A stretch of 64,000 nt of DNA. Origin: Immersiella caudata. Its lineage: Eukaryota; Ascomycota; Sordariomycetes; Sordariales; Lasiosphaeriaceae. The notes beneath the pieces were generated by a model. It worked only from the letters and a program-made list of their open reading frames with translations. It was not told the DNA's origin and did no database searches. The position numbers and the translations under genes were made by a program. The stretch lies in contig JAULSU010000005.1 of assembly GCA_030512335.1 (NCBI GenBank), positions 558,001-622,000 on the forward strand, read 5' to 3'. Positions 30,164 to 41,855 of the stretch are shown here, one piece after another (the first letter of the stretch is position 1; every line of letters starts with the position of its first letter).

Positions 30164-33100
30164 CTACGCAAGCACCCACTCGCTCCCGCGCTTGACGAAC
30201 TTGTCCAGCATCAGCGTCAAGTCCGACAGCACAAAGCGACAGACATAAAACCCAAAGAACTCGGCGGCGTGTCGAGTGCACAGCTCGAGCCCAACCTGCG
30301 TCTTGTCGGCGTGTCGCAAACCAGGGTCATCGACCTGTCGAGCGATTTGGTCTGCGAAGTTAGCGCTGGGTTCGCATGTTCCAGATTCAAAAACTTACCA
30401 ATGGCCTGGGCGGCGTCAAACAGTTTTGCCAACGAGCTCATGTAGGTTGCATTGGGCCCTGAGAACATCACACTCCCGATATCACGCTTCGCCGGTCGGC
30501 TCGTGGGGTGGTCTGTCATGGGAAGGCTGGGCAGGATGGTCTCCTTGTTGCCAAAGCCGTCCACCGGCGTCGACACGCCCCCGCTTCCGTTCCTACCCCC
30601 ATAAGACGCTCCCAAACCCGGCAGGTTCGCCGAGCTTCCCTTGCTCCGTAGTCGCCTCCACGAAAAACTGCTGCCCTTGCCTGTGACGCTAGCAGACCTT
30701 GGCACCGACGATGCTTCGGTGTCAATGGCGCTTGCATCTTTGAACATGATGCCGGCACCCTGAACGCCCACCTCAGCGCCCAATTTCCGACCCAGTGTCG
30801 CCTGGACCTGTTCGAGCAAGCCCTCCAAGGATTGCATTTCCTCGAGGACCGCATCAGCGTCGCAGGTGTCGACCTTGGCCAGTTTTTGGAGTGCCGCCGT
30901 CAAGTAGTCGCAATTCGAGATCTTATCCTCCAGGTTCTTGAGCTTCACCCCTTTTACCCGCCATACATCCCGGGGAACAAACAGCTTGTTGCTCAAGTAG
31001 CCACCACGCGGGTGGCACAGAGTCTGGTACAAGCACCGCATCAGCCAGAACGGGCGCAGCAGCACCTCGTTGGGACAAGGCTCGAGCGGTACCGGCGCAT
31101 CGGGCATCATGAGGTTCGGTGACCCCGGTGTGTTGGGAGAATGAATCTGGTTGTCAAACAGGTACAGGCCGCCGGTTACTGTGCTGTTTGATCTTTCTTT
31201 AAACGCGCCCGCCAAGGGGGTCGGGATGGAGGGGAGCGCCGGAAGACGCGTAGATGACCCGCCGATGCCGAACTGGTTGCTGAGCGGCGTGCCTGGAGAA
31301 GCGTCCGATGCATCGTCAATGTTCGACACCGAGAGGTTCCGGGACTTAATGCTCTTCAGGCTCGAAGACGAAAAGTTCTTCCGCAGGCTCGGGCGGGCGA
31401 CTGACGGCGAGCCAGACCGGGGAAGCGCATCTTGGCCCAAGCCTACGGGCAACAGTGGCGTGCTCGTTTCATCCCGGAGTGTGCTCGGCACGGGCGACGG
31501 GACTAGCCTTGCAGACAGTGGGTTTCCAGATATCGGGTTGGTCGTCCTGCTGGGACCCGCTGATAACGCTTGCCGCTGCTGCACGATGTAGTTGCCCGTC
31601 TTCGGTTGAGACGGCACTGCTGGCCCCACCGTTGCAGGCACGTTCCCCTGAGCGGCCTTTGAAGTTTCTATCTTCAATTGCTTCGGGTTCTGCCCAGAAA
31701 GGCGACGGTTTCGAACACTCTGCATGGAGTTCTGTGATCCTGCCGAGTCTGGCTGCGGTGGTAGTTGTGGTAATGTTTGCTTGGGCGGCGGTGTCGGCAG
31801 CGGCCCCTTTGACTGAGGCAGCGGTACATGCTCGCTGACCGTCGTGAGAATAGTCGTCGCAGTCGGCGGGGTCGAGCCCATGGAGCTGTGCCATGTGCGG
31901 TTGGTCCATCCGCTAGAGTCAGACTCACGGGGAACACTAGGTTTGGCCTGTTTTCCGAAAGCAAAGTCTTCGATGATATATCCCCTGGTCATTTCTTCAA
32001 GAATTCGTTCCTCATCGTCCGTGTCGTTGCCGTCGTAAAAGTCTTCGCCAATTCCCTCCTCTTGTTTCCTGTATTCTTCGTCTTCGAGCAGCTGCTGTTG
32101 CCGCAATCTCCTCTCCCTCTCGTTTGCCAGTATTAACGCCTCCCTCTCGCTCTCTCGTACCCGCTCCCTCGCCAGCTCGACACGTCTCAAAGTATTCGCC
32201 ACAGCCTCTTCGGGGTCTTCGAGAGCGGTATCCGTGGCGTCTTGACTCTCGGGCTCATAACCATCATCGTAGGCAGCCTCTATGGCATCGTCCAGCGCGG
32301 CATCAAACTCTGCCTCCGTGTCACCGCTCGCAGCTCGAATATGCCTCCGCCTGATCTTCATGGAAGAAGACCGCGAGTGGACCGAGGAGGCGCTGGATCC
32401 CGCGGATTCGTCGATAGGATCCAGCCAGGAGACCGACTCGTGACTGTTTCCTCGCTGGTGTCCTCGTAGGACCGGCGCTGGGGCAAGATGTGCTCCAGAC
32501 ATGGAGAAGTCGGCGCGAAATATCCTCTCCGGGCTCTTTGGTTCCAACTCGCGCTGTATCGGAGGCGGCGGCGGCGGGTGGGATGGTGAGCTAGGGCGCC
32601 TTGGCGATAAAGGCGGTGGCATGTATGTGCTATCGATGGGCGGCTGTAACGTGAGCCCGTTGCTTCCCTGCCTCGCCCTCGCAGAGAACGCCGAGTGAAG
32701 AGAGTACTGCGAGCTCAGGGGTGCCTCGTCGCGGCGATCCCTGGACACGTCAATCGAAAGATTCGGGGGCGCCCTCGAAGCAAGCGGTCTCCTTGCCGCG
32801 GACGTCGGAGACGAGTAGTTGGCCGCCGGCTGGTCAACGTCGTACGCCCGCTCTCTAGCCCCAATGTATTCTGGGCTGCTTTGGGCGTCTCCGGGAAGTC
32901 CAATCTGCGCGCCGACAAGTTCCTGCAGATCAGTGCTCTCGGGTCTGCTCTCCGGTCTTTGCGGCAGCTCTTTGTCGTCAAGCTCAAGTCCAGCCCCCAG
33001 TTCGTCCAGTTCGGTAATGCGAGCGGTGTAGGTTGTATGCTGCGCGCAAAAGACATGTCAGCAGTTGCAGAGCACCGGTGCTCAATCATGACACAGATCA

Positions 33101-34365
33101 CCTACGATAGCCTCCAATTTATCCCGATCCTCCCTCCCCGCCGTCCTTTGTAGAACCTGCTGTAGCAAACCACACGCCTCCAAGTATGCTAACCGTGCAC
33201 CCTCAACATTTTGTGCGTTGTCCAGTTGGACAGCTGTGTTCGCCTTCTCCAACGCTCTGGATAACATGGCCCTTTGGGACGGAGGCCTTCCCGCCCGGTC
33301 TCGCTCGCGGTGCCTCGAAGATGACTCGACCACGATGCCATTCGCGCCCGCGGACCGGCTTCGGGAATGGCCCCTCGCCTCGCGACTCTGTGTGTAGGGC
33401 ATGTTTGTGCCCGCCCCAGCGGTTGCGGTGTGGGACATAGAAGGCTCGGCGCGATCTAACGTACGGGGCGGCGACAGTCCCAACTCCTCATTTGTACCAT
33501 CCCAATAAAGTCCTGGATCATCACTCGGTCGCCTCGCATGCGTGTATTGTGGTGTCGGCGACAGCCGTCCAAGCACGTTCGTCCCCCGCACTTCCTCCTC
33601 GAGCGAAGGCCCGGTCGAGATCCGCGGGAGGCTCTTCAGCGGCGGGATGGGCGCTGGTGGCGGTGACTCGCTTCGTACCGGGGCGACGGGTTCGTGACGC
33701 GGTGAGTCGCTCGCCGTTGACGACTTGTGCTTGTGCAATTTTCTCCCCGGCGAATGGAATGCGCTAGTGATAACCTCGCTGCTAACGCGACGTGTGAAAT
33801 TGGTGAGATTGGAGGTGCGGCTCGAGGTCGTCGATGCGGACCAACGATTGAGGTTGCGGAAGCTGTCGCTTAGGCCGCCAGCACTGGTTGACCGCGAATG
33901 GCCCCTCCGGCCAGGAGGATCGTGTTCTTTTGCCGGCTCTGGGGCGTGCGGCGTGAGGTCATTGAAGGGATCTTCGAACTCTGCAGATGTGTCCTGAATG
34001 GCCGAGTCGACCGCAATCCGCAGCGCAGGCAGGAGCGACGACGGGCGCAGGAGGGTGGACGGAGGAAAGGTCGTGTACGATGTTCGGTGAACAGCCACGG
34101 ACGGCTTGTGCTGGGTGGAAGAAGCTGGGGCAACAGCGGGCTGGCTGCTGGCAGGGGTGTTCGGGACGCTCCTCTCGCGCTGGTGGCTGTCGTCTGGATC
34201 CGGCCTAGCGAAATCACGATTGCGCTCTCGAAGCCGCGACGACAGCAATGCAGCAGCCTTGGGCCCCGTGTAGGCTCCCAACGGTGGTGATGATGTCGTC
34301 GTCGAAAATTTTGCGTCGGGCACCGCAGAGGTCGAGGGCGCTGCGGCGGCTGCGGAAGGGGGCAT
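30164..34365 (-). CDS. MIT-domain protein, large, mostly disordered
   Basis: Three exons (introns 33105-33040, gtaggt...gcgcag, and 30398-30352, gtaagt...gctaac...cgcag) give 1362 residues from ATG 34365. After about 360 disordered Ser/Pro/Arg-rich residues an MIT (microtubule interacting and trafficking) three-helix domain begins near ALEKANTAVQLDNAQN and runs across the first intron to LEAI-HTTYTARITEL. A long Ser/Pro-rich middle follows, with one coiled coil (RERVRESEREALILANERERRLRQQQLL). A conserved C-terminal helical domain begins at EPCPNEVLLRPFWLMRCLYQ and ends in LMLDKFVKRGSEWVLA. MIT domains bind ESCRT-III tails, so a role in endosomal or septal trafficking is likely but unproved. 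Adjacent to GUF1 on the same strand. Confidence 0.92.
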
Positions 34366-37300
34366 CGCAAAAATGGGACGGCAAAAAGACGGGTTCCCAA
34401 GCTCGCTCCCCAGGGCCAGGGCAGCCGGCCGGATTGAGACAGACGGGAGCGCGCACACACATACACGGCAGTCCAGGGGAAGCCGAGACAGCAAGACAGA
34501 AGCGGAATGGGGTGGACCAATGCCCAGGGAGAAAGGCAATCGCCAATCAACCGGACGCGTTGACGATTGACCCTCGGGCTGCCGTTGGTCGCCGCAGTTG
34601 CTAACGTTACCAACGAGCGTTACTGCACCTGCGTAGCCCGGGCTCAGTTGGCGCGGTGCCAATTCTCCACCGCCCTAAAGGGGTCCAGCAAAAGATTGAC
34701 GATGCCTGGGAACGCGGCGATAGCAGAGATGTATCGAGTCTGCGGTAGCCAGGTAAGATGCGGTCCTTGAAGGCTGGCTACAGCATCGACTTCCACAGCC
34801 TCGAGCGAGACACAGAGAATGCGTATGCAGCTGGCGTGTTACGATCGGATGCTGAGCCCGGATTATCGATTTGGCTGACACAAAACGGCGGGTTTTCAGT
34901 GGACAATGGAAGCCGATCAGAGTTGGCGCAGCAGCTGCTAGTTGCTGGCCGCTGCAGAAAAACGGAGGACTCGGACGGGCTCGGACCCAAGGAGACGGTT
35001 CGGGCACCTATTTACATACTAGGCCAGCGTGTCCAGCTGGAGGGTTGAGTCTGGATCTCATCGATCTCGCGAGGCGATTCCCGCCTCTCGGTGCCCGCCG
35101 TGATCGCCGAGTCAGCCCACCCAGGCATGATCAAGACTCCCGCATCCCGCTTAACACTGATGAGAGATGTCCTCATCAGCTGATTCAGCCTCAAGGCTAT
35201 GCTGCCGCCGTAATGCGCCCCTCCCCAAGCTGTCATCACGCTTCTCGACGTTCTCGTGTGTGCTGGCGCCTCTGGAGGAGCGATGCAGGGGCACTTCCTA
35301 GGCTGGGCAGGGGAGCCACAAGCCAGAGTCGGCCATTGGCTGTTCTAGTGCCCCTCACCCCGCCACGCTGGGGCATCCCGAGCGGGTTGCAGATGAAGTG
35401 GCACTCAGCCTTGGCTATCCTTCCTGCTAAGCTTTCTGGTGCGCTTCTGTTAGCGAATTCCCAAAGATACTGCGCCTCTAATATTGGAAAAAGGGGTTCG
35501 CAGGTCAGCCCCAACCCATGAGTGGATGGTGGCTCCCCGCTCTTGTCGGGAAACCTGGAGGCTCGAAATGACGCGCAGCGAAGCAACCAGAGACGTGGAG
35601 CAGAAAGTCATGTCAAATTGAAACGAATCCGACGTTGGGGCACGATTCTCGAATCGTTGCATTCTTCAACAATTGCCGAGGACCTACGCTGCGGATCGAC
35701 TGACACTCGAAAGATAGCGCAGGCCACCAGCGATCCAGCGCATCGCCTGGAGAAAAGCTGCACTCGCTGATGCTCGCGGGCCGCGACGCATCGAAACACT
35801 CCCCCTTCTCTGGCATGGGAGGGATGGGTCAATTGGCTCCTCCCTATCCCCGCGGCCGGTCCGGTGTGACGGCGCTGATGCAGGGCTGAGGCCAAGTTTA
35901 CCACCGACAGTTGCTATTTCTATCATCAGATCACACATCGCACAAGCGGCCTGGAGAAAACGACCGCACAGCGTCATTCGTGTTCTCAGTTCAAGCCCCC
36001 AGACCGTTCCCGCGCAAGATATGCTCAAGACAGGTATTGCTCGCTTCAAACACATGCCGTTTCAAGGCGCCCAGCGTTGGACACTGTTCAGAACTGCCCC
36101 TCCGCTGGGCAACACAAGGCAAACACAATCTGCCTGGCAGCGGCAAGAGGCAGGCAGAAATGCAGATGCCAGCGTTGGAACAACGACTTCCACAGCTTCT
36201 AGCGAGGCTCGGCGGTGGGGGAGCGGGCCGGGTCTGCCAATCTCGCGAAGTGCTGCAATTACCCATTTCTCCTTCACACACAGCCATTTCCAATCCTCAG
36301 GCGATTCCACGGCGGCAAGCTCGCAGCCCGGCCACGGACGCACCCAGCGGAAGTCACAGGATGTGCGGTCCATTCACGCCGTCCCCATTATAATCCCAAA
36401 TCAGATCTCATCAATACTGGCCGCATCGCGTACTGGCGCTGAATTTCGCTTGCCCAACAACGTCACACCCACAGATATTGTTTTGGACCATTTGCCCCCC
36501 GTCGCGCCGTCGCCAATGTCATGCCAATGGTGTTCGTTTCGTTTCAGTCGCAAACACACAGCAGCAACCACGGTCCTGCTCCTTTTCGCCAACCTTAGTC
36601 GGCGATCCTACATCCATCCGCAGAGCGTTGTCAAATTGTCGTTATTTCATCCCGCTTTGCACCGCTTCGCTCAACACTCACAAATGACATCTAATGCACC
36701 GACAAGCCTAGAGCCCAAGTAGCTGCCAGGATCAACGCTGTTCCTCGTTGTTTCATTGCCACCACAGGTTCCGTTGCTTGTTCGCTGCTCGGACCTTGCA
36801 AGGGCGATCCGGGCCAAGCGCGCCGAAATCCTTTGCGGCGTCGGAGTCTTCGACTACAGTGTTTCTGGCTTGACTCCTGTAAGAACTTCACATTGTGTCA
36901 CCCAGTGGTCTCAACGACGGTTGAATGGCCAACTGCTGCAGCATTGCGGGACGCACCAGATTCCCAGCTCGATTGCCTCACAATCCAGGGCAGACTGAGC
37001 AGAAGTTCACCTGTTTCACCAGTCTTGGCTTACGAGAACTGCATGAGGTTCGACAATCCCATCGCACAGGCCTTCGTGCATTGGCCAGACCAAGCGAAGA
37101 TGATACCCGCAACCCTTGCGTTCATGAGCCTGTTGATGGTCCGGTAATGGTAAGATCCTCCCCTGGCCGTTTGCTCGGGATCAAGCGTTGATCTGGGTGT
37201 CCCGAGTGCCGTACCGTGATCCAAGGCCATCCTCCACATCCTCTCAAAAGAGGTACGACTGGTTCGGCAATGTTAGATCAGCAGTGTTGGTCAACACATT

Positions 37301-37741
37301 GAGCCACAAGTGCGCTCAACACCACCCGGCTGCCCGCGCCCGCGCAGATCACCAGGCGCCAGGTGTCTTCCGTGCCGCCCACATTCCGGTCGGAGGCTCG
37401 AAGAACCGCACCACCGTAATCCTTTGACGCTGCGCCGTCTTTGACACAAGTAACAACGGCCAGAGCAGCCGCCATTGGCCATCCAACCTCAACTCTTTCA
37501 TTTGCCCATAAACAGCGACATTGTTCATGGTTCAGAACAAGTATCTCGTCCGCACAAGCAGGACAACAGCTTTGTCAATGTCAGCATGTGCGGACGTGCC
37601 AATTCGTTAAAAAGCGAGCATCGCACCTGGTTCGAAACAGGTGCATCGAGTCCGGTACGCATTGGACTCATTACCTCATTTGACATAACCATCGAACTTG
37701 CCAGGAGCGCATTCGTCGAGAGTCTACCAAACCTTGCCAAT
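34366..37741. other. 3.4-kb region without a convincing gene
   Basis: Many overlapping frames exist on both strands (longest 233 codons at 36021-36722), but none has a recognisable domain, a signal peptide or consistent splice signals. No terminal repeats, transposase motifs or rRNA/tRNA signatures were noticed. A 20-base hairpin-like palindrome (cacctg-gttcgaaa-caggtg) lies at about 37623-37642. The stretch separates the conserved GUF1-MIT block from the decayed NTPase region. Confidence 0.5.
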
Positions 37742-38981
37742 ATGAGTGATCAAACGCCCACCCGGTTTCTTGACCTTCCTCAGGAGGTAAGAGACATGAT
37801 TTGGAGTGAAGTCAAAAATGAACCTGGTGTTCATTTTCTAGACTTGTATATCAATCGGGTTCCCCGCTACCGCATGCTCAGAAGAATTGGAATTGATCCT
37901 CGGGACTGGGACTACCTGGCCTGACTTGTACGGACGTGCAGGGAAGCCACCGCGGCTCACAAAGAGAACCGCACCCCAAAGAACCTGTTTGCTGCTTCTA
38001 AAGCCAACAATCAACCACTCAAGCACTATAGTGCCACGAAGACCTTCTTTCCCGCGAAGCCCGAGGCCAAGCTGACGTTGCCTCGGGCAAAACACGCTCC
38101 GAAAAGCGTCAGCATATTACTCCAGGGGACCAAGACTTCGTCAAGTTGACTGCAGCACAAGAGACAGCCTTCTTGCGCTGGAGAGGCTCACTGACAAGGA
38201 CCCAGCTGTGGAAACTTGGAAAATCCACCTAGACCTCGTTGCTAAAGACACACTTTCCATCGACGTCAACATTCAACGGGATCTGGTCTGTCTTCTCCGG
38301 CCCCTTTATCGCGCTCTGGGTGTGGACGGGACATATCTGGTTCTACAAAGTGACGACGTCCCTAAAAGCGTTAGGAACCTCGCCATGATCTGGGACCCCA
38401 ACCTGTACTCATTGCGTTGTAGTAGCTACGACCTACATCGCGGCCAACCTCGCTGCAACGTTTCCTTCGACACAGCCGATCTAGGACTCTTCCTCGACAA
38501 TGCGGTCCATGATCTGGATACGTTTTACCTGATCGATTACACCATCGCTCTTCGCCCCGGGGTAGCCATCCCCCTGGAAAGCACGCATTGGTTCGATGGT
38601 ACTGGCGGCGTCTACGTCGAGGTGACAGAGGGAGACGATGACCACTGGGTATTCCACCACGGTCCTTTCTTCCCTAATGTCTTCGAGCTCGCGTCGTGGA
38701 TGTCCAGCACGGATCCCAGACTAAACTCGGCTGACATGAGCAAGAGTTTTGTCCCCAACATGGCCATGTTTGCTGACAGACAAAACCCTCACGTCGCCGT
38801 GTTGGCTTATGTCAAGGTGAGTGATGGTGGTCGGTTTCCTGGGCTCGTCGGCTTTGGAATTGGAGATACGCTGAACGGGGAGTATACCCTGCTTGAGGAC
38901 AGATTGTACTGGCAAGCCTATGAGGATCAGGAGGGGCTGCGCTATTCAGATCTTGAGCAGAGTCCGGATGCTGAGGAGTAA
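37742..38981 (+). pseudogene. 2EXR-domain (F-box-like) gene, interrupted
   Basis: ATG 37742 begins TRFLDLPQEVRDMIWSEV, the N-terminal core of the fungal 2EXR family. The frame stops at TGA 37922-37924, then continues in the same frame as LVRTCREATAAHKENRTP, which is the family's conserved CREA-type segment. A CGA to TGA change (Arg) explains the stop. Coding then moves to a second frame between about 38076 and 38125 (RLRQVDCSTRDSLLALERL) and runs to TAA at 38981 with a long C-terminal region (FHHGPFFPNVFELASW). No GT-AG pair removes both problems. It is best read as a recently broken gene; a truncated protein could still be made. The function of 2EXR proteins is unknown. Confidence 0.55.
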
Positions 38982-39433
38982 GGTAAAGGCAGACCATGCC
39001 TCGCTGCTTTCCCACGAGGCCTTGCTTCTTAGGGTAGATTGCATAAAAAGGTCCTTCGAACGCTTACCTCTCTGCGTCTTCAACGCATGTTCCACTTAGT
39101 CACAGGGCTCCCACCTGGATCATCAGGGGTTAGACTCTTTTCACCAGCTGGGTGACCGTGCCAAGTCTCCCGTAAAGTAGTAAGATCGTCCGTTCAAAGA
39201 CTGTACCTATGTGGCGAACTACAAAAGAAATAAAATCAGATTGTACCCGATCTCAATGTCATGTTCTTGATGTAATCTGCCATTATCCTCCATTACCCCC
39301 AAATCCGCGGCGGGCCGCCGACAGTGGCTTGCCCCTTCAGTCCAATTCCCAACTGCTTAATAGCCAGTGTTTAATTGTCTTCCCTCGCTGAATCTTCATC
39401 CTCTGACCTTTAATCACCACAAGCTTCATCCTC
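38982..39433. other. Intergenic region between convergent pseudogenes
   Basis: No gene. The minus-strand side may include the acidic tail of the NACHT pseudogene. Confidence 0.4.
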
Positions 39434-41599
39434 TTAACCCTCATCATCTGAATCCTTGTTCGTCTTCCGCCCACAGTGTCGTTCCATTGTCATCCTCGAG
39501 TACCAAAGATTTGCAGGCCCGGTTTTCACCTCTTTGACAACGTCCTCAGAGATCAGTGGTCTGAGAGAAGACTCGAAGATTTCTCTGAGCTCTTTGCGTT
39601 CCGGTTCCGAAACCTCTCCACCTCGTTCTAGCATCGGTGGATCAATCTTGCCACAAGAGCGTACCCCCTCTGATCCTCTGGTGGCTCTGCCGTGGGAATC
39701 CACTTGTGGTATCTCTTAACAACCTCAATGAGGCCTTTCGTTTACCATAGACCTTTCTCCGAGACCTTAGGAGTCCTTTGCGGAAAAACGAATCACCCCA
39801 AGGGCCGGCCTGCCACCCCATGGTAAACCCTGGGTCTTGTAGGTAGTCTCCCGCAAGGCCGATTCGGAATAGAAGTCAGTTACTAGAACGAAACCGAATA
39901 GCTATAGCCAATATCGTGTAGATTTCCTTCCGGTCCGTGCGATGGATTGAGCCGAATATATATTGAAATAGGTCCTCTAATTCACTTGGCAATGAATCGA
40001 CCTTGGCCACAAGTTTGAGTAAGACTGTGACCACTGAGCAGGCCCTCTTCGACGTGCCTCATCACCAACGCAACCCACAGAAACACGCCTTCGGCTTTGT
40101 CCACAATTTGATCCTGAAAGCTGGAACGGGACTCATCGGAACCAAGAGCCAAGGCCGTGTTGCTGGCTAATCGGTCTCGTACCAGCACAGTCACGTCGGC
40201 CCTGGTGACATCCTGGAGCTGTAGTTTTCGGCAGGCCGTGAAAGGCGTCTTGGAAGACGCTCCATTTCCGACTCGAGACACAGATCTCGAGATCATCCAG
40301 TCGGCTAGATGTCCAATCGAAAGGGAGCTTCAACGTCTCCGCGTGATAGCTCTCGAATTCGTCGAGTCCGCCGATGAAAAGGACAAATCGATGTTCAAGA
40401 TATACCCTGTCTAAGGAAACAAGATGGATGAGGACGTGTTCAATTTCCTCGTGGCTGTCGAAGCGAATTGCCGATGAGGCGCTTGTTTCGGTCCATTGCT
40501 TTGGAAAAACAATGGGAATCAGATCAGGGGAGGCGGACATGAGCGAATACAGCAGGCCACGGACCAGTCCTTTCAACTGTTTGTGAAGATTCGAACCAGG
40601 TTTCCAGAAAGAAAACGCGCCGAGAACAAGTTTTTTGGTCCTCAAACACTCTTCCAAGCGTTCTTTTATTCTTTTCATGCCGAGAAAGGTATTTCATCAA
40701 CGTCGACTTTCCCGAAATGTGGAAGATCCCACCCCCTTGACTGGGCCAACTTATAAACCCATCGCGGGCTTCGATAACCTTGGAATCGTGATCTTGGTCG
40801 CCACCACCACCCAAAATCCAATCGAACGTCTTTTTGTGTGCTTTTTTCCACGTCATCGAACCTGTTATTCATATGGTCGAAGCGCAAGCCGTCGAGAATC
40901 CTCTGTTGTCTAACTCTTACGGTCGCGTGCTTCGAAACTTCTGGGACCGTGCGAAGGCTTTCGATGGGCTGGGCATCTACGGAGCTGTTATGAAGCGCGG
41001 CATGGATAGCCTTCATGGTTTCGCCAGGAGCTACTAGCTCCGCTTGGCTAGCCGCACCTTGCTTAATGATGTTATGAAGGCTGTTGATACACTCGATGCT
41101 AAAGATTGGCACGGCATTAGCATCAGCAGACTGCAGTAACTATGCCAGGAGAAACATGGTGATGTCTTACCTTGTTGTACTGGACAAGAATAGCCCCAGC
41201 TCTCGCATGTGTCCGTCAAGCCTCTGTTGCAGGGCCTTCTTCTCGTCCGCTTTCCACCAGTCCCTCAACGCCGCACGAACGCTTGAGAGTTTTGACCGCG
41301 AATTTCTCGGCCTCAGCTTCGAAAGCAACGTTCAGAGCTCGTGCGATGTCTCTTCGCATTCCTCGGCCAGCTTAGTCAACACCTCCTGGTGTCCGTTGCT
41401 GGGGGTCCCGCATGTCCTTCGACTGGAGCTCGGACAGGGTCGTATTGAGGCGGAACGACATAGAGTTGAGACGTTCATTTTCTGTGGTGGCCCCGGAGGT
41501 CTTGCTGTAGGTTGTATTCGCGCTCTTGAGCATCTTGTGACCGATGTCAACGAAAGTAAAGATGTTTCCCGCAAGGCCAACAGCGGTTAATGGATACAT
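39434..41599 (-). pseudogene. NACHT-type STAND NTPase, heavily decayed
   Basis: Minus-strand pieces in all three frames line up in order as one fungal NACHT protein. The N-terminus is PLTAVGLAGNIFTFVDIGHKM (ATG 41599). It is followed by LTKLAEECEETSHEL, QKTFDWILGGG, then the P-loop region GIFHISGKSTLMKYLSRH near 40720-40675, KKLVLGAFSFWKPGSNL, GLVRGLLYSL, a Walker-B-like FVLFIGGLDEFE, LEICVSSRKWSVFQDAF, LQLQDVTRADV, AEGVFLWVALVMRHVEEGL and SLPSELEDLFQYIFGSI. Frame changes are needed near 40830, 40675 and 40280 and more than once before 41112, and several stops occur. The P-loop is HISGKST where the family has a longer glycine-rich loop between the two GK positions, so about four residues appear deleted. 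An acidic tail ends near 39434. No functional product is expected. Confidence 0.82.
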
Positions 41600-41855
41600 G
41601 GTCAATGGGTACCCAGTCTCATTGATGCTCCGTTGCGACTGCCAAAGAGGCGAGGCAGTTGGTGAGACTGTTGAGCAGGTGTCATCCTCCTCAAGGGGGC
41701 GGGATGGGTGCCTTCCTGGCGACCAACTGCCACAGGGTGAACCTAGGCGAAGCAGCACATATGGAACGAGGGAGCTGTTTGGTTGTTGCACGATGCGGCT
41801 AGTTGTTCGAGAACTCGTTTTGATTAGCTTGAGATGAGATCGCAACGCGAGACAA

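Noticed and set aside
36021..36722. A 233-codon plus-strand frame in the empty region
   Set aside because: No domain, no coding-like pattern of hydrophobic residues and no splice signals; such length is reachable by chance in GC-rich DNA.
37620..37645. Hairpin cacctg-gttcgaaa-caggtg looking like a tRNA T-arm
   Set aside because: The loop has eight bases and no acceptor, D or anticodon arms could be folded around it.
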